Positions 16,739 to 25,337 of a DNA stretch of 64,000 nucleotides are shown here, one piece after another. The notes beneath the pieces are model-generated. The model was not told the DNA's origin. It saw only the letters and a list, made by a program, of their open reading frames with translations, and searched no databases. Made by a program: the position numbers and the translations under genes. Source of the stretch: Loigolactobacillus jiayinensis (GTDB taxonomy: Bacteria > Bacillota > Bacilli > Lactobacillales > Lactobacillaceae); NCBI RefSeq assembly GCF_003946445.1, contig NZ_RHOF01000015.1, positions 1 to 64,000 on the forward strand, written 5' to 3'. How positions within the stretch are numbered: position 1 is the first letter of the stretch; every line of letters starts with the position of its first letter.

Positions 16739-18028
16739 TTGCAAATGCTTGATTTAATTAATAAACGCCGGCGTGATGAAAAATTAACAACGGCAGAAAT
16801 TACATTTATAACTAAAGCAATTGTGGCCAAAGAAATGACGACAGCGCAGGTGGGGGCTTTTTTAGATACTTTTAGTTACCATGATATGGCAACCACGGCG
16901 GAATTAACTGACTTAACCATGGCGTTGGCTTATTCCGGCGGTATCTATGATCTCAGCGATTTGCCAGGAATCAAAGTGGCGCCGCTGAGTACCGACGGCT
17001 TAGGTGATAAAACTAGCTTAGTTTTATTACCGCTGGTTGCTAGCTTAGGCGTACCAATTTTGCAAGTGATTACGCCATTAGCGAAGGAACAGACAAGTCC
17101 TTTAAATCGGTTAGCAGCGGTACCACAGTTACGGACCAACTTGGCTGCTGATGAATTTGTGACGACATTGAAAAAGGTTGGGGCAGTGGCAGCTTCACCA
17201 GTTGCAGAGTTAGCACCGTTGCAGCAAACGCTGGCTCAATTAGAGGTAGAAACTGATACAGCACAAGTACCTGCGCTATTAACCAGTCGTTTACTCAGCT
17301 TAGCAATTGCGGCTGGTGCGGATGCGTTAGTCGTTGATATCAAGACGGGCAATAATTGTTTGACGCTTAAGCAAGCCCAGCAGGTCGCCAAGTTAACTGT
17401 CGCCGTTGGTGCTGAGGTTGGTCGGCGTACCTTGGCAGTGATTTCGGATCTTAATCAGCCAATCGGTGACGCCGTTGGTGCTAGTTGGGAGATTCGCGAA
17501 GTGATTGCGACACTAAAAGGTGGAGGTCCAGCAGATTTACGCGAACTGGTGCTATCACTTGGCGCACAATTAGCAGTCTTAGGTGGTTATTTAGGCACCG
17601 TCGCCGATGCACGTGAAGCTTTAAGCGCTAATTTGGCTAATGGTCAGGCTTTAGCTAAATTCCACGAATGGTTAGATGCACAAGGCGGTGATGCTAGTGT
17701 TATTGAGCAACCTGATCTATTGGCCACCGCTGAATATACAGCTACGGCACGGACGCCGCGCTCAGGCTACATTGCAGCTTGGGATATGGCACAACTAGCT
17801 CAATTGCGCGATTTATTAGGTGAAAATCCTGGGGTTGGCTTTGTGTTGCATAAGAAAATTGGGGACTCAGTTGAAGCTGGTGAGGCATTAGCAACGGTCT
17901 ATAGTGCACACGCTGACTTACAACCAGAACTGAAACTAGCCCAGCAGGCCGCTACGATTGCTGATAAGGCACCAGAACATCGCCTATTGTATGATGTGAT
18001 CGATAGTGCACTGGAACAAGCTGAATAA
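16739..18028 (+). CDS. Divergent pyrimidine-nucleoside phosphorylase homologue with altered active site
   Basis: Full-length (429 residues) thymidine/pyrimidine phosphorylase fold: N-terminal MQMLDLINKRR, AGADALVVDIKTG, ISDLNQPIGDAVG, GGDASV and C-terminal HKKIGDSVEAGEALATVYS. The substrate-site motifs are changed. KHSTGGVGD reads APLSTDGLGD, RGLGHTGGTLDKLE is replaced by a TPLAKEQTSPLNRL-like stretch, the Arg of YALRDVT is gone, and the Lys of SIMSKK is Leu. No frameshift is present. The start is TTG at 16739 with AGAAGG 9 nt upstream. It may be inactive, repurposed or have a shifted substrate. No deoxyribonucleoside genes adjoin it. Confidence 0.8.
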   Translation: MQMLDLINKRRRDEKLTTAEITFITKAIVAKEMTTAQVGAFLDTFSYHDMATTAELTDLTMALAYSGGIYDLSDLPGIKVAPLSTDGLGDKTSLVLLPLVASLGVPILQVITPLAKEQTSPLNRLAAVPQLRTNLAADEFVTTLKKVGAVAASPVAELAPLQQTLAQLEVETDTAQVPALLTSRLLSLAIAAGADALVVDIKTGNNCLTLKQAQQVAKLTVAVGAEVGRRTLAVISDLNQPIGDAVGASWEIREVIATLKGGGPADLRELVLSLGAQLAVLGGYLGTVADAREALSANLANGQALAKFHEWLDAQGGDASVIEQPDLLATAEYTATARTPRSGYIAAWDMAQLAQLRDLLGENPGVGFVLHKKIGDSVEAGEALATVYSAHADLQPELKLAQQAATIADKAPEHRLLYDVIDSALEQAE

Positions 18029-18036
18029 TTAAAGTC

Positions 18037-18073
18037 GTCCAGTAAAGTCATGATTGATTTTACTGGGCTTTTT
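18037..18073 (+). terminator. Terminator after pdp-like gene
   Basis: CCAGTAAA (18039-18046) pairs with TTTACTGG (18059-18066), followed by GCTTTTT. Confidence 0.75.
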
Positions 18074-18088
18074 ATATCCGTTCGTAAA

Positions 18089-18116
18089 TGATAACGATTA
18101 CAACGTGTGCTATAAT
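18089..18116 (+). promoter_or_regulatory. fetAB promoter with Fur-like box
   Basis: Extended -10 TG-C-TATAAT (18108-18116). In the -35 position lies TGATAACGATTACAA (18089-18103), a partial match to the 7-1-7 Fur-family box TGATAAT-N-ATTATCA (about 11 of 14). A metal-responsive control is plausible, not shown. Confidence 0.4.
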
Positions 18117-18146
18117 AGGGCATTATCGAGATTAGGGAGTGGGGTC

Positions 18147-18794
18147 ATGGTACTTCTAGAATTAGAAAATATTGGTTACCAAATTGCGGGCCAGACCGTA
18201 TTGCAGCAGATCAATTTACAGGTAGCAACGCAAGATTATATCACCATTACTGGACCTTCTGGTAGCGGTAAAAGCACGCTACTGCGGATTATTGCCGGCT
18301 TGTTAACGCGGACAAGTGGCCAGTTGTTATTCGCGGGTAAAGAGTGGGCCGATTATGATCCAATTTTATATCGCCGCCAAGTGTCGTATGCCGTCCAGCA
18401 ACCGCAATTATTTGGGACTACAGTAGCGGATAATCTGCGCTTCCCATTCCAAATTCGCCAGCAAGCTTTTGATTCAGCGCAAGCCACTGCAGCCTTGACC
18501 AGTGTCAATTTGCCAGCTGATTATTTAAATAAGCCGGTCAACGATTTATCCGGTGGTGAACGGCAGCGGGTGGCTATTTTGCGCAATCTTTTATTTCCAC
18601 CACAAGTTTTATTACTCGACGAGATCAGTACTGGTTTGGATGATGAAAATAAGCAGATTTTGCATCGAGAAATTAGGCGGATGAATCAAGAAAAAAACGT
18701 CACTATTTTGGCTGTGACCCATGACAATACTGAAATTAAGGATGCCAATCGCTTGGTCAAAATTGTTGCTGGAAAAATGGAGGTGGATCAATGA
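18147..18794 (+). CDS. fetA: ABC transporter ATPase, FetA-like
   Basis: ATP-binding subunit of a two-gene ABC exporter. Walker A GPSGSGKST (about residue 39), signature LSGGERQR, Walker B VLLLDEIS, switch His in VTHD. 215 residues from the ATG at 18147, which has GGGAGTGGGG upstream. The frame extends upstream through the promoter without a ribosome site. Its end overlaps the permease ATG by 4 nt. The partner belongs to UPF0014, whose characterised E. coli pair FetAB (YbbL/YbbM) is linked to iron export. Confidence 0.88.
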   Translation: MVLLELENIGYQIAGQTVLQQINLQVATQDYITITGPSGSGKSTLLRIIAGLLTRTSGQLLFAGKEWADYDPILYRRQVSYAVQQPQLFGTTVADNLRFPFQIRQQAFDSAQATAALTSVNLPADYLNKPVNDLSGGERQRVAILRNLLFPPQVLLLDEISTGLDDENKQILHREIRRMNQEKNVTILAVTHDNTEIKDANRLVKIVAGKMEVDQ

Positions 18795-19546
18795 ATTTAG
18801 CGACGAGTAATACTACCTTGATTTTTGCGGCATTGCTAGTCTTTGTGGCGCTTTACATTGGTTATCGTGAGAAATTAGGGATGAATAAGGATATTCTCAT
18901 TGGCGTTGTGCGGGCAATTATTCAGTTAGTCGTGGTTGGCTACTTATTAAAATATGTGTTCCGCGTTAATAACGTTTGGTTGACGTTAATTTTGATTTTG
19001 ATCATCATTTTCAATGCGGCCTACAATGCTAGCAAACGCGCAGCAGGTATTCGACACGCGTTACCGATTTCGTTATTAGCGATTTTAGCAAGTACTGGTC
19101 TAACGTTAGTGGTGTTAGTGTTTTCTGGCTCAATTCGCTTTGTGCCGTCACAAATGATTCCTATTTCTGGCATGATTGCTAGTAATTCCATGGTGGCAAT
19201 CGGTCTGTGTTACCGCAATATGAACAGTAGCTTTCGTGACCGCCGCCAACAAGTGCTGGAACGCCTAGCATTAGGCGCTGATCTACGTTTAGCTTCCATT
19301 GACATTGTCCGTGAAAGTATCCGTACCGGTATGGCGCCAACCATTGATTCGGCTAAAACAGTCGGTATCGTTAGCTTACCTGGGATGATGTCCGGCTTAA
19401 TTTTTGCCGGTGTCGATCCTGTACATGCAATCAAATATCAGATTTTAGTCACCTTTATGCTGCTATCAGCTACTAGTATTGGTTCCGTGATTGCCTGTTA
19501 CTTGGCGTATCAACAATTTTATAATGAACAAAAGCAATTGCTGTAA
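18791..19546 (+). CDS. fetB: UPF0014-family ABC permease, FetB-like
   Basis: Integral membrane partner of the preceding ATPase, 251 residues with about seven transmembrane helices. Family features: YREKLGMNKDILIGVVRAIIQL near the N-terminus, PISGMIASNSMVAIG and the P-G-MMSG segment SLPGMMSGLIFAGVDP. It overlaps fetA as ATGA. Probable substrate is iron, by homology and the Fur-like box upstream; the plant and bacterial relatives are not all iron exporters, so this is moderate. Confidence 0.87.
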   Translation: MNLATSNTTLIFAALLVFVALYIGYREKLGMNKDILIGVVRAIIQLVVVGYLLKYVFRVNNVWLTLILILIIIFNAAYNASKRAAGIRHALPISLLAILASTGLTLVVLVFSGSIRFVPSQMIPISGMIASNSMVAIGLCYRNMNSSFRDRRQQVLERLALGADLRLASIDIVRESIRTGMAPTIDSAKTVGIVSLPGMMSGLIFAGVDPVHAIKYQILVTFMLLSATSIGSVIACYLAYQQFYNEQKQLL

Positions 19547-19613
19547 ATAAAATGTTGTGGAAATTTGCTGATATTTCTGTTAAACTAAGTAAATAGTAAA
19601 TCACGCGTATAAT

Positions 19614-19657
19614 GGTTCAGCGTCGAGTCTAATGGCTCCCGCTGGACCTTTTTTTTT
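19614..19657 (+). terminator. fetAB terminator abutting the next gene
   Basis: GGTTCAGCG (19614-19622) pairs with CGCTGGACC (19640-19648, one G-U), followed by nine T. The ribosome site of the next gene begins only about 7 nt later. A TATAAT at 19608-19613 overlaps the stem start. Confidence 0.8.
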
Positions 19658-19679
19658 GCGCTCTAGGAGGAATTTTTAC

Positions 19680-20168
19680 ATGGAATTTTATCAGAATTTA
19701 CCACGGAACCGAAAAGAATTTGTTTTATTTATGGCGGTGATCTCGCTGATTTCGGTCAATATTATCGCACCGTTGATCACCAGTTTTGAAATTGGCTTTC
19801 ACTGGCAGACTTGGGCTAATGTGTTGCCGCTAGTGCCATTTATCTGGTTAGCAGTCATTGTCTTTGTTGCACTAACTTATCGCCCGGCAGCTTGGTTAAC
19901 CAGTAAAATTGTGACTGAAAAGGATAGTTATAATGCGCATCTTTTAACCAATATCTTGTGCACTGTTTTCATGATGTCGATTGGTTTAACGATTGTTGGT
20001 ACTTGGATTGGCCAACAACATATTAGTTGGGCGCCGCTGCGGAATTTCTTCTACCGCTGGCCCCGTAACTTTGCCTTAGCTTTTGCGGTAGAATTATTAA
20101 TTGCGCAGCCAATTGCTCGCTGGGTGATGCGGTTGTTACATCGACATCAAGAAGTTATCGCGGAATAA
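19680..20168 (+). CDS. Small membrane protein, DUF2798-like
   Basis: 162 residues with four hydrophobic helices (about 16-36, 50-70, 87-108, 130-150). The N-terminal NLPRNRKEFVLFMAVISLISVNIIAP pattern is that of DUF2798-type proteins of unknown function. Start at 19680 with TAGGAGG 9 nt upstream; the longer frame runs into the fetAB terminator. Probably monocistronic. No function can be assigned. Confidence 0.75.
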   Translation: MEFYQNLPRNRKEFVLFMAVISLISVNIIAPLITSFEIGFHWQTWANVLPLVPFIWLAVIVFVALTYRPAAWLTSKIVTEKDSYNAHLLTNILCTVFMMSIGLTIVGTWIGQQHISWAPLRNFFYRWPRNFALAFAVELLIAQPIARWVMRLLHRHQEVIAE

Positions 20169-20205
20169 AGGTTTAATGGATTAGAATTTTTATTTCAACC
20201 GATAT

Positions 20206-20232
20206 GGCTACCTCGATTGGTAGCTTTTTTTT
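20206..20232 (+). terminator. Terminator after DUF2798-like gene
   Basis: GCTACC (20207-20212), 6-nt loop, GGTAGC (20219-20224) and eight T. Confidence 0.8.
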
Positions 20233-20296
20233 CACAAAATTTATCATATTTATTCTATTATGGCTATTTTTATTCTACTGAAAGCTTTGCTGAATT

Positions 20297-20473
20297 TGCT
20301 ATACTGTAGCCATAATTCAGCTAGACCGGTTAGCGATAAGCTTTAATAGGCTAATGGATTGATGTTCATACCAATATTTGCTGGTGCTATTCAACTACTT
20401 TTTTACTAGATTGTTGGTAAATAAGGGGCTTAATGATTGTTAGCGTTTTCTATATGCTAGAAGTATAGAAAAC
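20297..20473 (+). promoter_or_regulatory. Sorbitol operon control region: promoter, cre-like site, inverted repeat
   Basis: TG-C-TATACT (20297-20305) is a candidate extended -10. A cre-like TTGTTAGCGTTTTCT (20437-20451) matches WTGNAANCGNWNNCW with one mismatch and overlaps a perfect 10-bp inverted repeat GTTTTCTATA/TATAGAAAAC (20445-20454, 20464-20473) with a 9-nt loop, ending right before the gutF ribosome site. The repeat may be the GutR target or an RNA hairpin at the translation start. Confidence 0.5.
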
Positions 20474-20489
20474 AAGGAGGCAATTAATT

Positions 20490-21293
20490 ATGTTAGCAAA
20501 TTGGTTAAATTTACAAGGTAAAACGGTGGTTGTAACTGGTGGTTCATCTGGTATTGGTGCTGCAATCGTTCAGGAACTAGTCGCACAAAATGTGAACGTT
20601 ATCAATGCAGATCTCAAGGAAGGCGACTTTAAAGCACAGAATCTTTTATTCGTACAAACAGATGTGACTTCTAAAACGGCGGTTGAAGCATTAGTTGAAC
20701 AAGTTGTTGCTAAATACGGCACAATTGATGGCTTGGTTAATAATGCTGGTATTAATTTACCACGGTTGTTGGTTGACGATGCACAGCCAAAAGGTCAATA
20801 CGAATTAACTGAAGATACTTTCAATAAAATTTTTGCAGTTAATGTTAAGAGTGTTTTCTTAATGAGCCAAGCAATCGGCCGTATTCTAGTTCATAAACAT
20901 GAAGGGGTCATTGTCAATATGTCCTCTGAAGCCGGGCTGGAAGGCTCAATTGGACAAAGTGTTTATTCTGCAACTAAAGGTGCGATTAATGGGTTTACGC
21001 GTTCTTGGGCTAAAGAATTAGGTCAATATAATGTACGTGTTGTTGGAATTGCACCCGGTATTATGGAAGCAACTGGCCTGCGGACGCCAAGCTATGAAGA
21101 AGCGTTGGCTTACACACGGCATATAACAGTAGACAAATTACGGGCTGGATACAAGAGTACCACAACAACGCCACTTGGTCGTAGTGGTCATCTGTCTGAA
21201 GTTGCCGATCTAGTTTGTTACTATCTATCCAATCGTGCTAGTTACATTACCGGAGTAACAACCAATGTTGCCGGTGGTAAATCGCGGGGCTAA
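20490..21293 (+). CDS. gutF: Sorbitol-6-phosphate 2-dehydrogenase
   Basis: NAD-dependent short-chain dehydrogenase converting sorbitol-6-phosphate to fructose-6-phosphate. Rossmann TGGSSGIGAA, NNAG, catalytic Ser in NMSSEAG and Y-S-A-T-K. 267 residues, the size of L. casei GutF. The PYEEALAYTRHITVDKLRAGY-type C-terminal segment is characteristic of this subfamily. AAGGAGG ribosome site. First gene of a gutF-R-M-C-B-A operon like that described in L. casei. Confidence 0.95.
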   Translation: MLANWLNLQGKTVVVTGGSSGIGAAIVQELVAQNVNVINADLKEGDFKAQNLLFVQTDVTSKTAVEALVEQVVAKYGTIDGLVNNAGINLPRLLVDDAQPKGQYELTEDTFNKIFAVNVKSVFLMSQAIGRILVHKHEGVIVNMSSEAGLEGSIGQSVYSATKGAINGFTRSWAKELGQYNVRVVGIAPGIMEATGLRTPSYEEALAYTRHITVDKLRAGYKSTTTTPLGRSGHLSEVADLVCYYLSNRASYITGVTTNVAGGKSRG

Positions 21294-21367
21294 CTAGTTT
21301 AGTACTCAAAATTGGAAAGCTTTTCTGAGCAGAATCTGTTGGTACTAATTTATAGAAATGGGGTGTC

Positions 21368-23236
21368 ATGCGGATGGACAATCAAGATTATCGTTTATTG
21401 AAACGATTCATTACTCGTGAGTCAATTCCAGTAGCCGAATTGATTGCCAGTGAGAATATTTCGCAGAAGACCTTACAAAAACGGTTGGCGCAACTGAATG
21501 AAAAATTGCACAGCATTGGCCAAATTAAGGAGCGACATGGCCGTTACTATCTCCAAGTTGATGACTATCGTGGTTTGAGTCGCTTACAGGCTGGCTATTT
21601 ACGTGAATCGTTGGATTTTAATGACAGCGAGAAACGCCAAGCCTATGTGATTCAGCAGTTGGTAATGGTCAAAGGCTATATTGTGCAAGATGATTTAGCT
21701 GATGCGCTAATGGTCAGCCGGAGTACGTTAAACAAAGATTTAAATAAACTGCGGCGCACATTGCGGATCTATGATGCAGAAATTATTGCCCAATCTAACC
21801 ATGGTATTAAATTAGTATTTCAGCAGGATTATCAGATACCATTACTTTTACTCAATGAAGTTTACGACTATTTTGCCACTAATTATCCGCTAACTGATGA
21901 AGTGAAGCAGGCTTTAGCAGCAATTATTGTTAGTATCAAGGATCAAGCGACCGCTACGTGTTTGCGCAAATTAGTCGCTATTATGATTTATTTGTGGCGT
22001 AACGGCTATCAATTAGATTTGCACGTTGCCCATTATCAAAATTTGGCAGCGCTAACGCCGGCATGGCACCAGTTATTTCAAGCCTTATCGACGCAACGAC
22101 ATGCTACTTTAACACCAACTGAGCAAGATTTTATTTGCTTTCCGATTAATCTAAAGTATTCGGCACTATTGTTGCAATCGGCAATTAAACAGCAATTAAT
22201 TGCAAATCAGGTTTTGTTGCAACAAATCAAACGCCAAATTGAACTCCATGTTCAAGTCGAACTGGATTATCATGAATTTTACACACAAGTTAAGTATCAT
22301 TTACTATTCTTGTGCTATCGTAGCTTATTCAATGTGCCCGCCAGTGAAATATTCACCAACGAAATTATTAAAAATTATCCGGTTGCTGCCGAGTTAGCGC
22401 TGATTGCACTCAACACATTGGAGCAGCGGTTGGGGACTATTATCCCAACTACGGAATCTAATTATTTGGCGGTATATTTTCAACTAGCATTAGATGATGT
22501 GCAGGATCATCAGCAACATAGTGCACAGCAAGTTGGTATTGTTGGAAATATCGGTATCGGCGCGCGTCGTTTTTTGCAAAAGCAGCTAACTGAGGTTTTT
22601 GCTGATCACATTGAAGTCGTGGCGATTACTGATAACGCAACGCTGAAACGGCCAGATTTACCATTCTTACTAATTTTTTCCAACCGGCCATTAGACCTAG
22701 GTGATAATCGAATTCCGGTTATTCGGATCGATGATTTATTTCGAACTGAGGAATTGACCACTAAAGTAACATTATCGCTTATCCAGCAAGCAATCGCGAC
22801 GCAAGCTTGTACCTTACAAGTCACTTATCTTGCACCACAGAATAGTTATCAAGCGACTGTTGACCAAATGATCGACCAAGCGACAATCAATGGGGAACTT
22901 GCCGCTAGTTTCAAAGCAATGTGGCATCAGCGTGAAGCTCAAGGTAGCAGTGTTTTTGAAAACGGAATTGCTTTGCCGCATACAATTAACGAAACTACGA
23001 CGCCAACAATTTTTCTTCAGATTGGTATTTTACAGCAGCCGTTGACGGTGAACAAACAAGCAGTTCGTTTGATCTTTTTGCTAGGCATCCCGCAACAGCT
23101 AAACCAACAACTGAATCGCGTACTGGATACGGTATATGATTTTATTTTTAGTGTGGTGCGCCAGAAAAATGTTTTGCAGAATCTGTTACATTACCATTTG
23201 GAGCGGCCCATTGAACAATTAACGGAGGGGATTTAA
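21368..23236 (+). CDS. gutR: PRD-type sorbitol operon regulator GutR
   Basis: PTS-controlled transcription factor of 622 residues. Two N-terminal helix-turn-helix segments (about 15-40 and 95-125), PRD regions (about 170-380), a IIB-like segment (VGIVGNIGIGARR, about 395) that lacks the usual cysteine, and a C-terminal IIA-like domain with His538 in ALPHTIN. Either ATG 21368 or 21374 follows GGGGTG. Loss of the IIB cysteine suggests it senses PTS state through PRD and IIA histidines. Its stop overlaps the gutM ATG by one base. Confidence 0.92.
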   Translation: MRMDNQDYRLLKRFITRESIPVAELIASENISQKTLQKRLAQLNEKLHSIGQIKERHGRYYLQVDDYRGLSRLQAGYLRESLDFNDSEKRQAYVIQQLVMVKGYIVQDDLADALMVSRSTLNKDLNKLRRTLRIYDAEIIAQSNHGIKLVFQQDYQIPLLLLNEVYDYFATNYPLTDEVKQALAAIIVSIKDQATATCLRKLVAIMIYLWRNGYQLDLHVAHYQNLAALTPAWHQLFQALSTQRHATLTPTEQDFICFPINLKYSALLLQSAIKQQLIANQVLLQQIKRQIELHVQVELDYHEFYTQVKYHLLFLCYRSLFNVPASEIFTNEIIKNYPVAAELALIALNTLEQRLGTIIPTTESNYLAVYFQLALDDVQDHQQHSAQQVGIVGNIGIGARRFLQKQLTEVFADHIEVVAITDNATLKRPDLPFLLIFSNRPLDLGDNRIPVIRIDDLFRTEELTTKVTLSLIQQAIATQACTLQVTYLAPQNSYQATVDQMIDQATINGELAASFKAMWHQREAQGSSVFENGIALPHTINETTTPTIFLQIGILQQPLTVNKQAVRLIFLLGIPQQLNQQLNRVLDTVYDFIFSVVRQKNVLQNLLHYHLERPIEQLTEGI

Positions 23237-23724
23237 TGCTGATCATTATTTTAATTATTTTTGTTGCCTTTATTTTACAGGCAGGGCTGGGGTTCTTGCA
23301 GCTACAAAATTTTACCCATCATTATCAGACCCTCCGGCGACAAGGGCGAGTATTGATTGGACGCAATCCCAAACGATTTCAAGCGGGCACACTACTCTTG
23401 GTCGCGCTAGACCAAGATGGCGTGATACGCGCTTGCCAATTAATGAAAGGGGTTACTATTTTTGCCAGGTTTCAAACAATTACTCGGTTTAACGGGCAAC
23501 GCTTTATCGAACTGGTGACAGATTACAAACAATTAGCACCTGAGCCACGACTGTTACGCCAATGTTTGCTAAATGCCTATCAGACGTTGATCAAGTATCA
23601 TAGTGGTCAGCTAAATGAGCATGACTTTAGTGACCAAACTAATTTCTTCGACTTACCGCTAGTCACCTACGCACGTATTCGCTTGCAGCGGGTTGGCCAT
23701 TATTTAAAGAAAGTAGGCAGTTAA
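23236..23724 (+). CDS. gutM: Sorbitol operon activator-like membrane protein GutM
   Basis: 162 residues, with one N-terminal transmembrane helix (about 1-20) followed by a soluble, basic domain (RRQGRVLIGRNPKRFQAGTLLLVALD), the GutM/SrlM pattern. Needed together with GutR for gut operon activation in studied species. GGAGGGG ribosome site within gutR, with overlap TAATG. Position between gutR and EIIC is the standard order. Confidence 0.92.
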   Translation: MLIIILIIFVAFILQAGLGFLQLQNFTHHYQTLRRQGRVLIGRNPKRFQAGTLLLVALDQDGVIRACQLMKGVTIFARFQTITRFNGQRFIELVTDYKQLAPEPRLLRQCLLNAYQTLIKYHSGQLNEHDFSDQTNFFDLPLVTYARIRLQRVGHYLKKVGS

Positions 23725-23725
23725 T

Positions 23726-24301
23726 ATGCATTATATAACGGATTTTGCATCAGGTTTTATGAATTTATTCCAAACTGGCGCTAAAACCTTCATTGGCTGG
23801 ATGTCATCAATCGTGCCAGTTGTCTTATTATTGCTAGTTCTAATGAATACAATTATCGCTTTTCTTGGCGAAGAACGAATGGAAAAAATTGCTAAAGCGT
23901 CATCGCGAAACGTTTTGACACGATACATGTTGCTACCATTTCTGGCCGCATTTATGCTAGGTAACCCGATGTCTTTTACCTTAGGTCGCTTTATGCCAGA
24001 ATTTTACAAACCCAGTTATTACGCGGCTATGGCTCAATTCAACCATACAAGTAATGGTGTATTTCCCCACATTAATCCTGGTGAGTTGTTCATTTGGATG
24101 GGAATTGCACAAGGAGTACAAAAGTTAGGTTTGAATACAATGGATCTGGCGATGCGTTATCTATTAGTTGGTTTAGTGATGAACTTTATTGGCGGGTGGG
24201 TCACTGACTTGACGACAGCCTTTGTTTGTAAGTCAAGCGGCGTCACTTTATCGAAAAAAGTTGCGCTTAGTTCTAAGTCAGCTGAAACTGAGCAGGCATA
24301 A
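23726..24301 (+). CDS. srlA: Sorbitol PTS EIIC component
   Basis: Membrane translocation subunit (191 residues, about four to five helices) of the glucitol/sorbitol PTS. Seen: N-terminal FASGFMNLFQTGAKTFIGWM, FLAAFMLGNPMSFTLGRFMPE and FPHINPGELFIWMGIAQGV, the family's conserved blocks. It begins one base after gutM. Works with the EIIBC downstream. Confidence 0.95.
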   Translation: MHYITDFASGFMNLFQTGAKTFIGWMSSIVPVVLLLLVLMNTIIAFLGEERMEKIAKASSRNVLTRYMLLPFLAAFMLGNPMSFTLGRFMPEFYKPSYYAAMAQFNHTSNGVFPHINPGELFIWMGIAQGVQKLGLNTMDLAMRYLLVGLVMNFIGGWVTDLTTAFVCKSSGVTLSKKVALSSKSAETEQA

Positions 24302-24328
24302 ACGTGTGTGGAATAGGAGGGTTATATC

Positions 24329-25318
24329 ATGAGTTGGCATAGTATTCGTATCGTAAAAGGTAGTGGCGGTTATGGTGGTCCGTTGACCATTACGCCAACT
24401 GAACAAAAGCATAAATTTATTTACGTTACCGGCGGCGAGCGCCCAAGTATTGTTGATAAAATTGAACGATTAACGGGTATGAAAGCTGTTGATGGCTTTA
24501 AAACAGCAATCCCCGATGAAGAAACAGCCTTAGCTATTATTGATTGCGGTGGTACCTTGCGTTGCGGTATTTATCCGAAAAAGGGTATTTTGACGGTCAA
24601 TGTTTTACCAACTGGCAAAAGTGGTCCGCTACAACAATTTATTCATCCTGAAATTTACGTATCAGCGGTTGGGGATAAACAAATTACATTGACTGATGAG
24701 ACAGCAGCTGAACCAATTGCTGAGGAAGTCACAGCAGAGAAGCCTAAATATGAAACTGGTAAAAGTATTACGACACAGACCCAGCATAAAAGTATCATTG
24801 CTAAAATCGGGGTTGGTGCGGGTAAAGTAGTTGCGACATTTAACCAGGCAGCTAAGGACTCCGTTCAAACTGTTATTAATACAATTATTCCTTTTATGGC
24901 TTTTGTTGCCTTATTGATTGGTATTATTCAGGGCTCGGGCATCGGAAATATTTTTGCTAAGTTAATGTCACCGTTAGCGGGTAATGTGATTGGTTTGTGT
25001 GTGATCGGCTTTGTCTGTTCTTTACCATTTTTATCACCATTATTGGGGCCCGGCGCGGTTATCGGTCAAGTTGTTGGCACTTTAATTGGTGTAGAGATTG
25101 GCAAAGGCAACATTCCACCACAGTATGCGCTACCAGCTTTGTTTGCAATCAATACGCAAAACGGTTGTGATTTTATTCCAGTTGGTCTAGGACTGGAAGA
25201 AGCTGATGCCAAAACAGTTGAGGTTGGTGTACCGTCAGTATTATATTCGCGCTTTATTAATGGTGTCCCCCGAGTGATTGTCGCTTGGCTAGCTAGTTTT
25301 GGACTATATGCAAAATAA
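24329..25318 (+). CDS. srlE: Sorbitol PTS EIIBC component
   Basis: Phosphorylates incoming sorbitol. N-terminal IIB domain (1-110) with GGYGGPLTITP, VDGFKTAIPDEE and the phospho-Cys in IDCGGTLRCG. A linker follows, then a C-terminal membrane domain (about 185-329) containing SPLLGPGAVIGQVVG and FAINTQNGCDFIPVGLGLEEA. 329 residues, typical. AGGAGG ribosome site; 28 nt after EIIC. Confidence 0.95.
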   Translation: MSWHSIRIVKGSGGYGGPLTITPTEQKHKFIYVTGGERPSIVDKIERLTGMKAVDGFKTAIPDEETALAIIDCGGTLRCGIYPKKGILTVNVLPTGKSGPLQQFIHPEIYVSAVGDKQITLTDETAAEPIAEEVTAEKPKYETGKSITTQTQHKSIIAKIGVGAGKVVATFNQAAKDSVQTVINTIIPFMAFVALLIGIIQGSGIGNIFAKLMSPLAGNVIGLCVIGFVCSLPFLSPLLGPGAVIGQVVGTLIGVEIGKGNIPPQYALPALFAINTQNGCDFIPVGLGLEEADAKTVEVGVPSVLYSRFINGVPRVIVAWLASFGLYAK

Positions 25319-25337
25319 ATACAAGGAGGAGTTTGAC

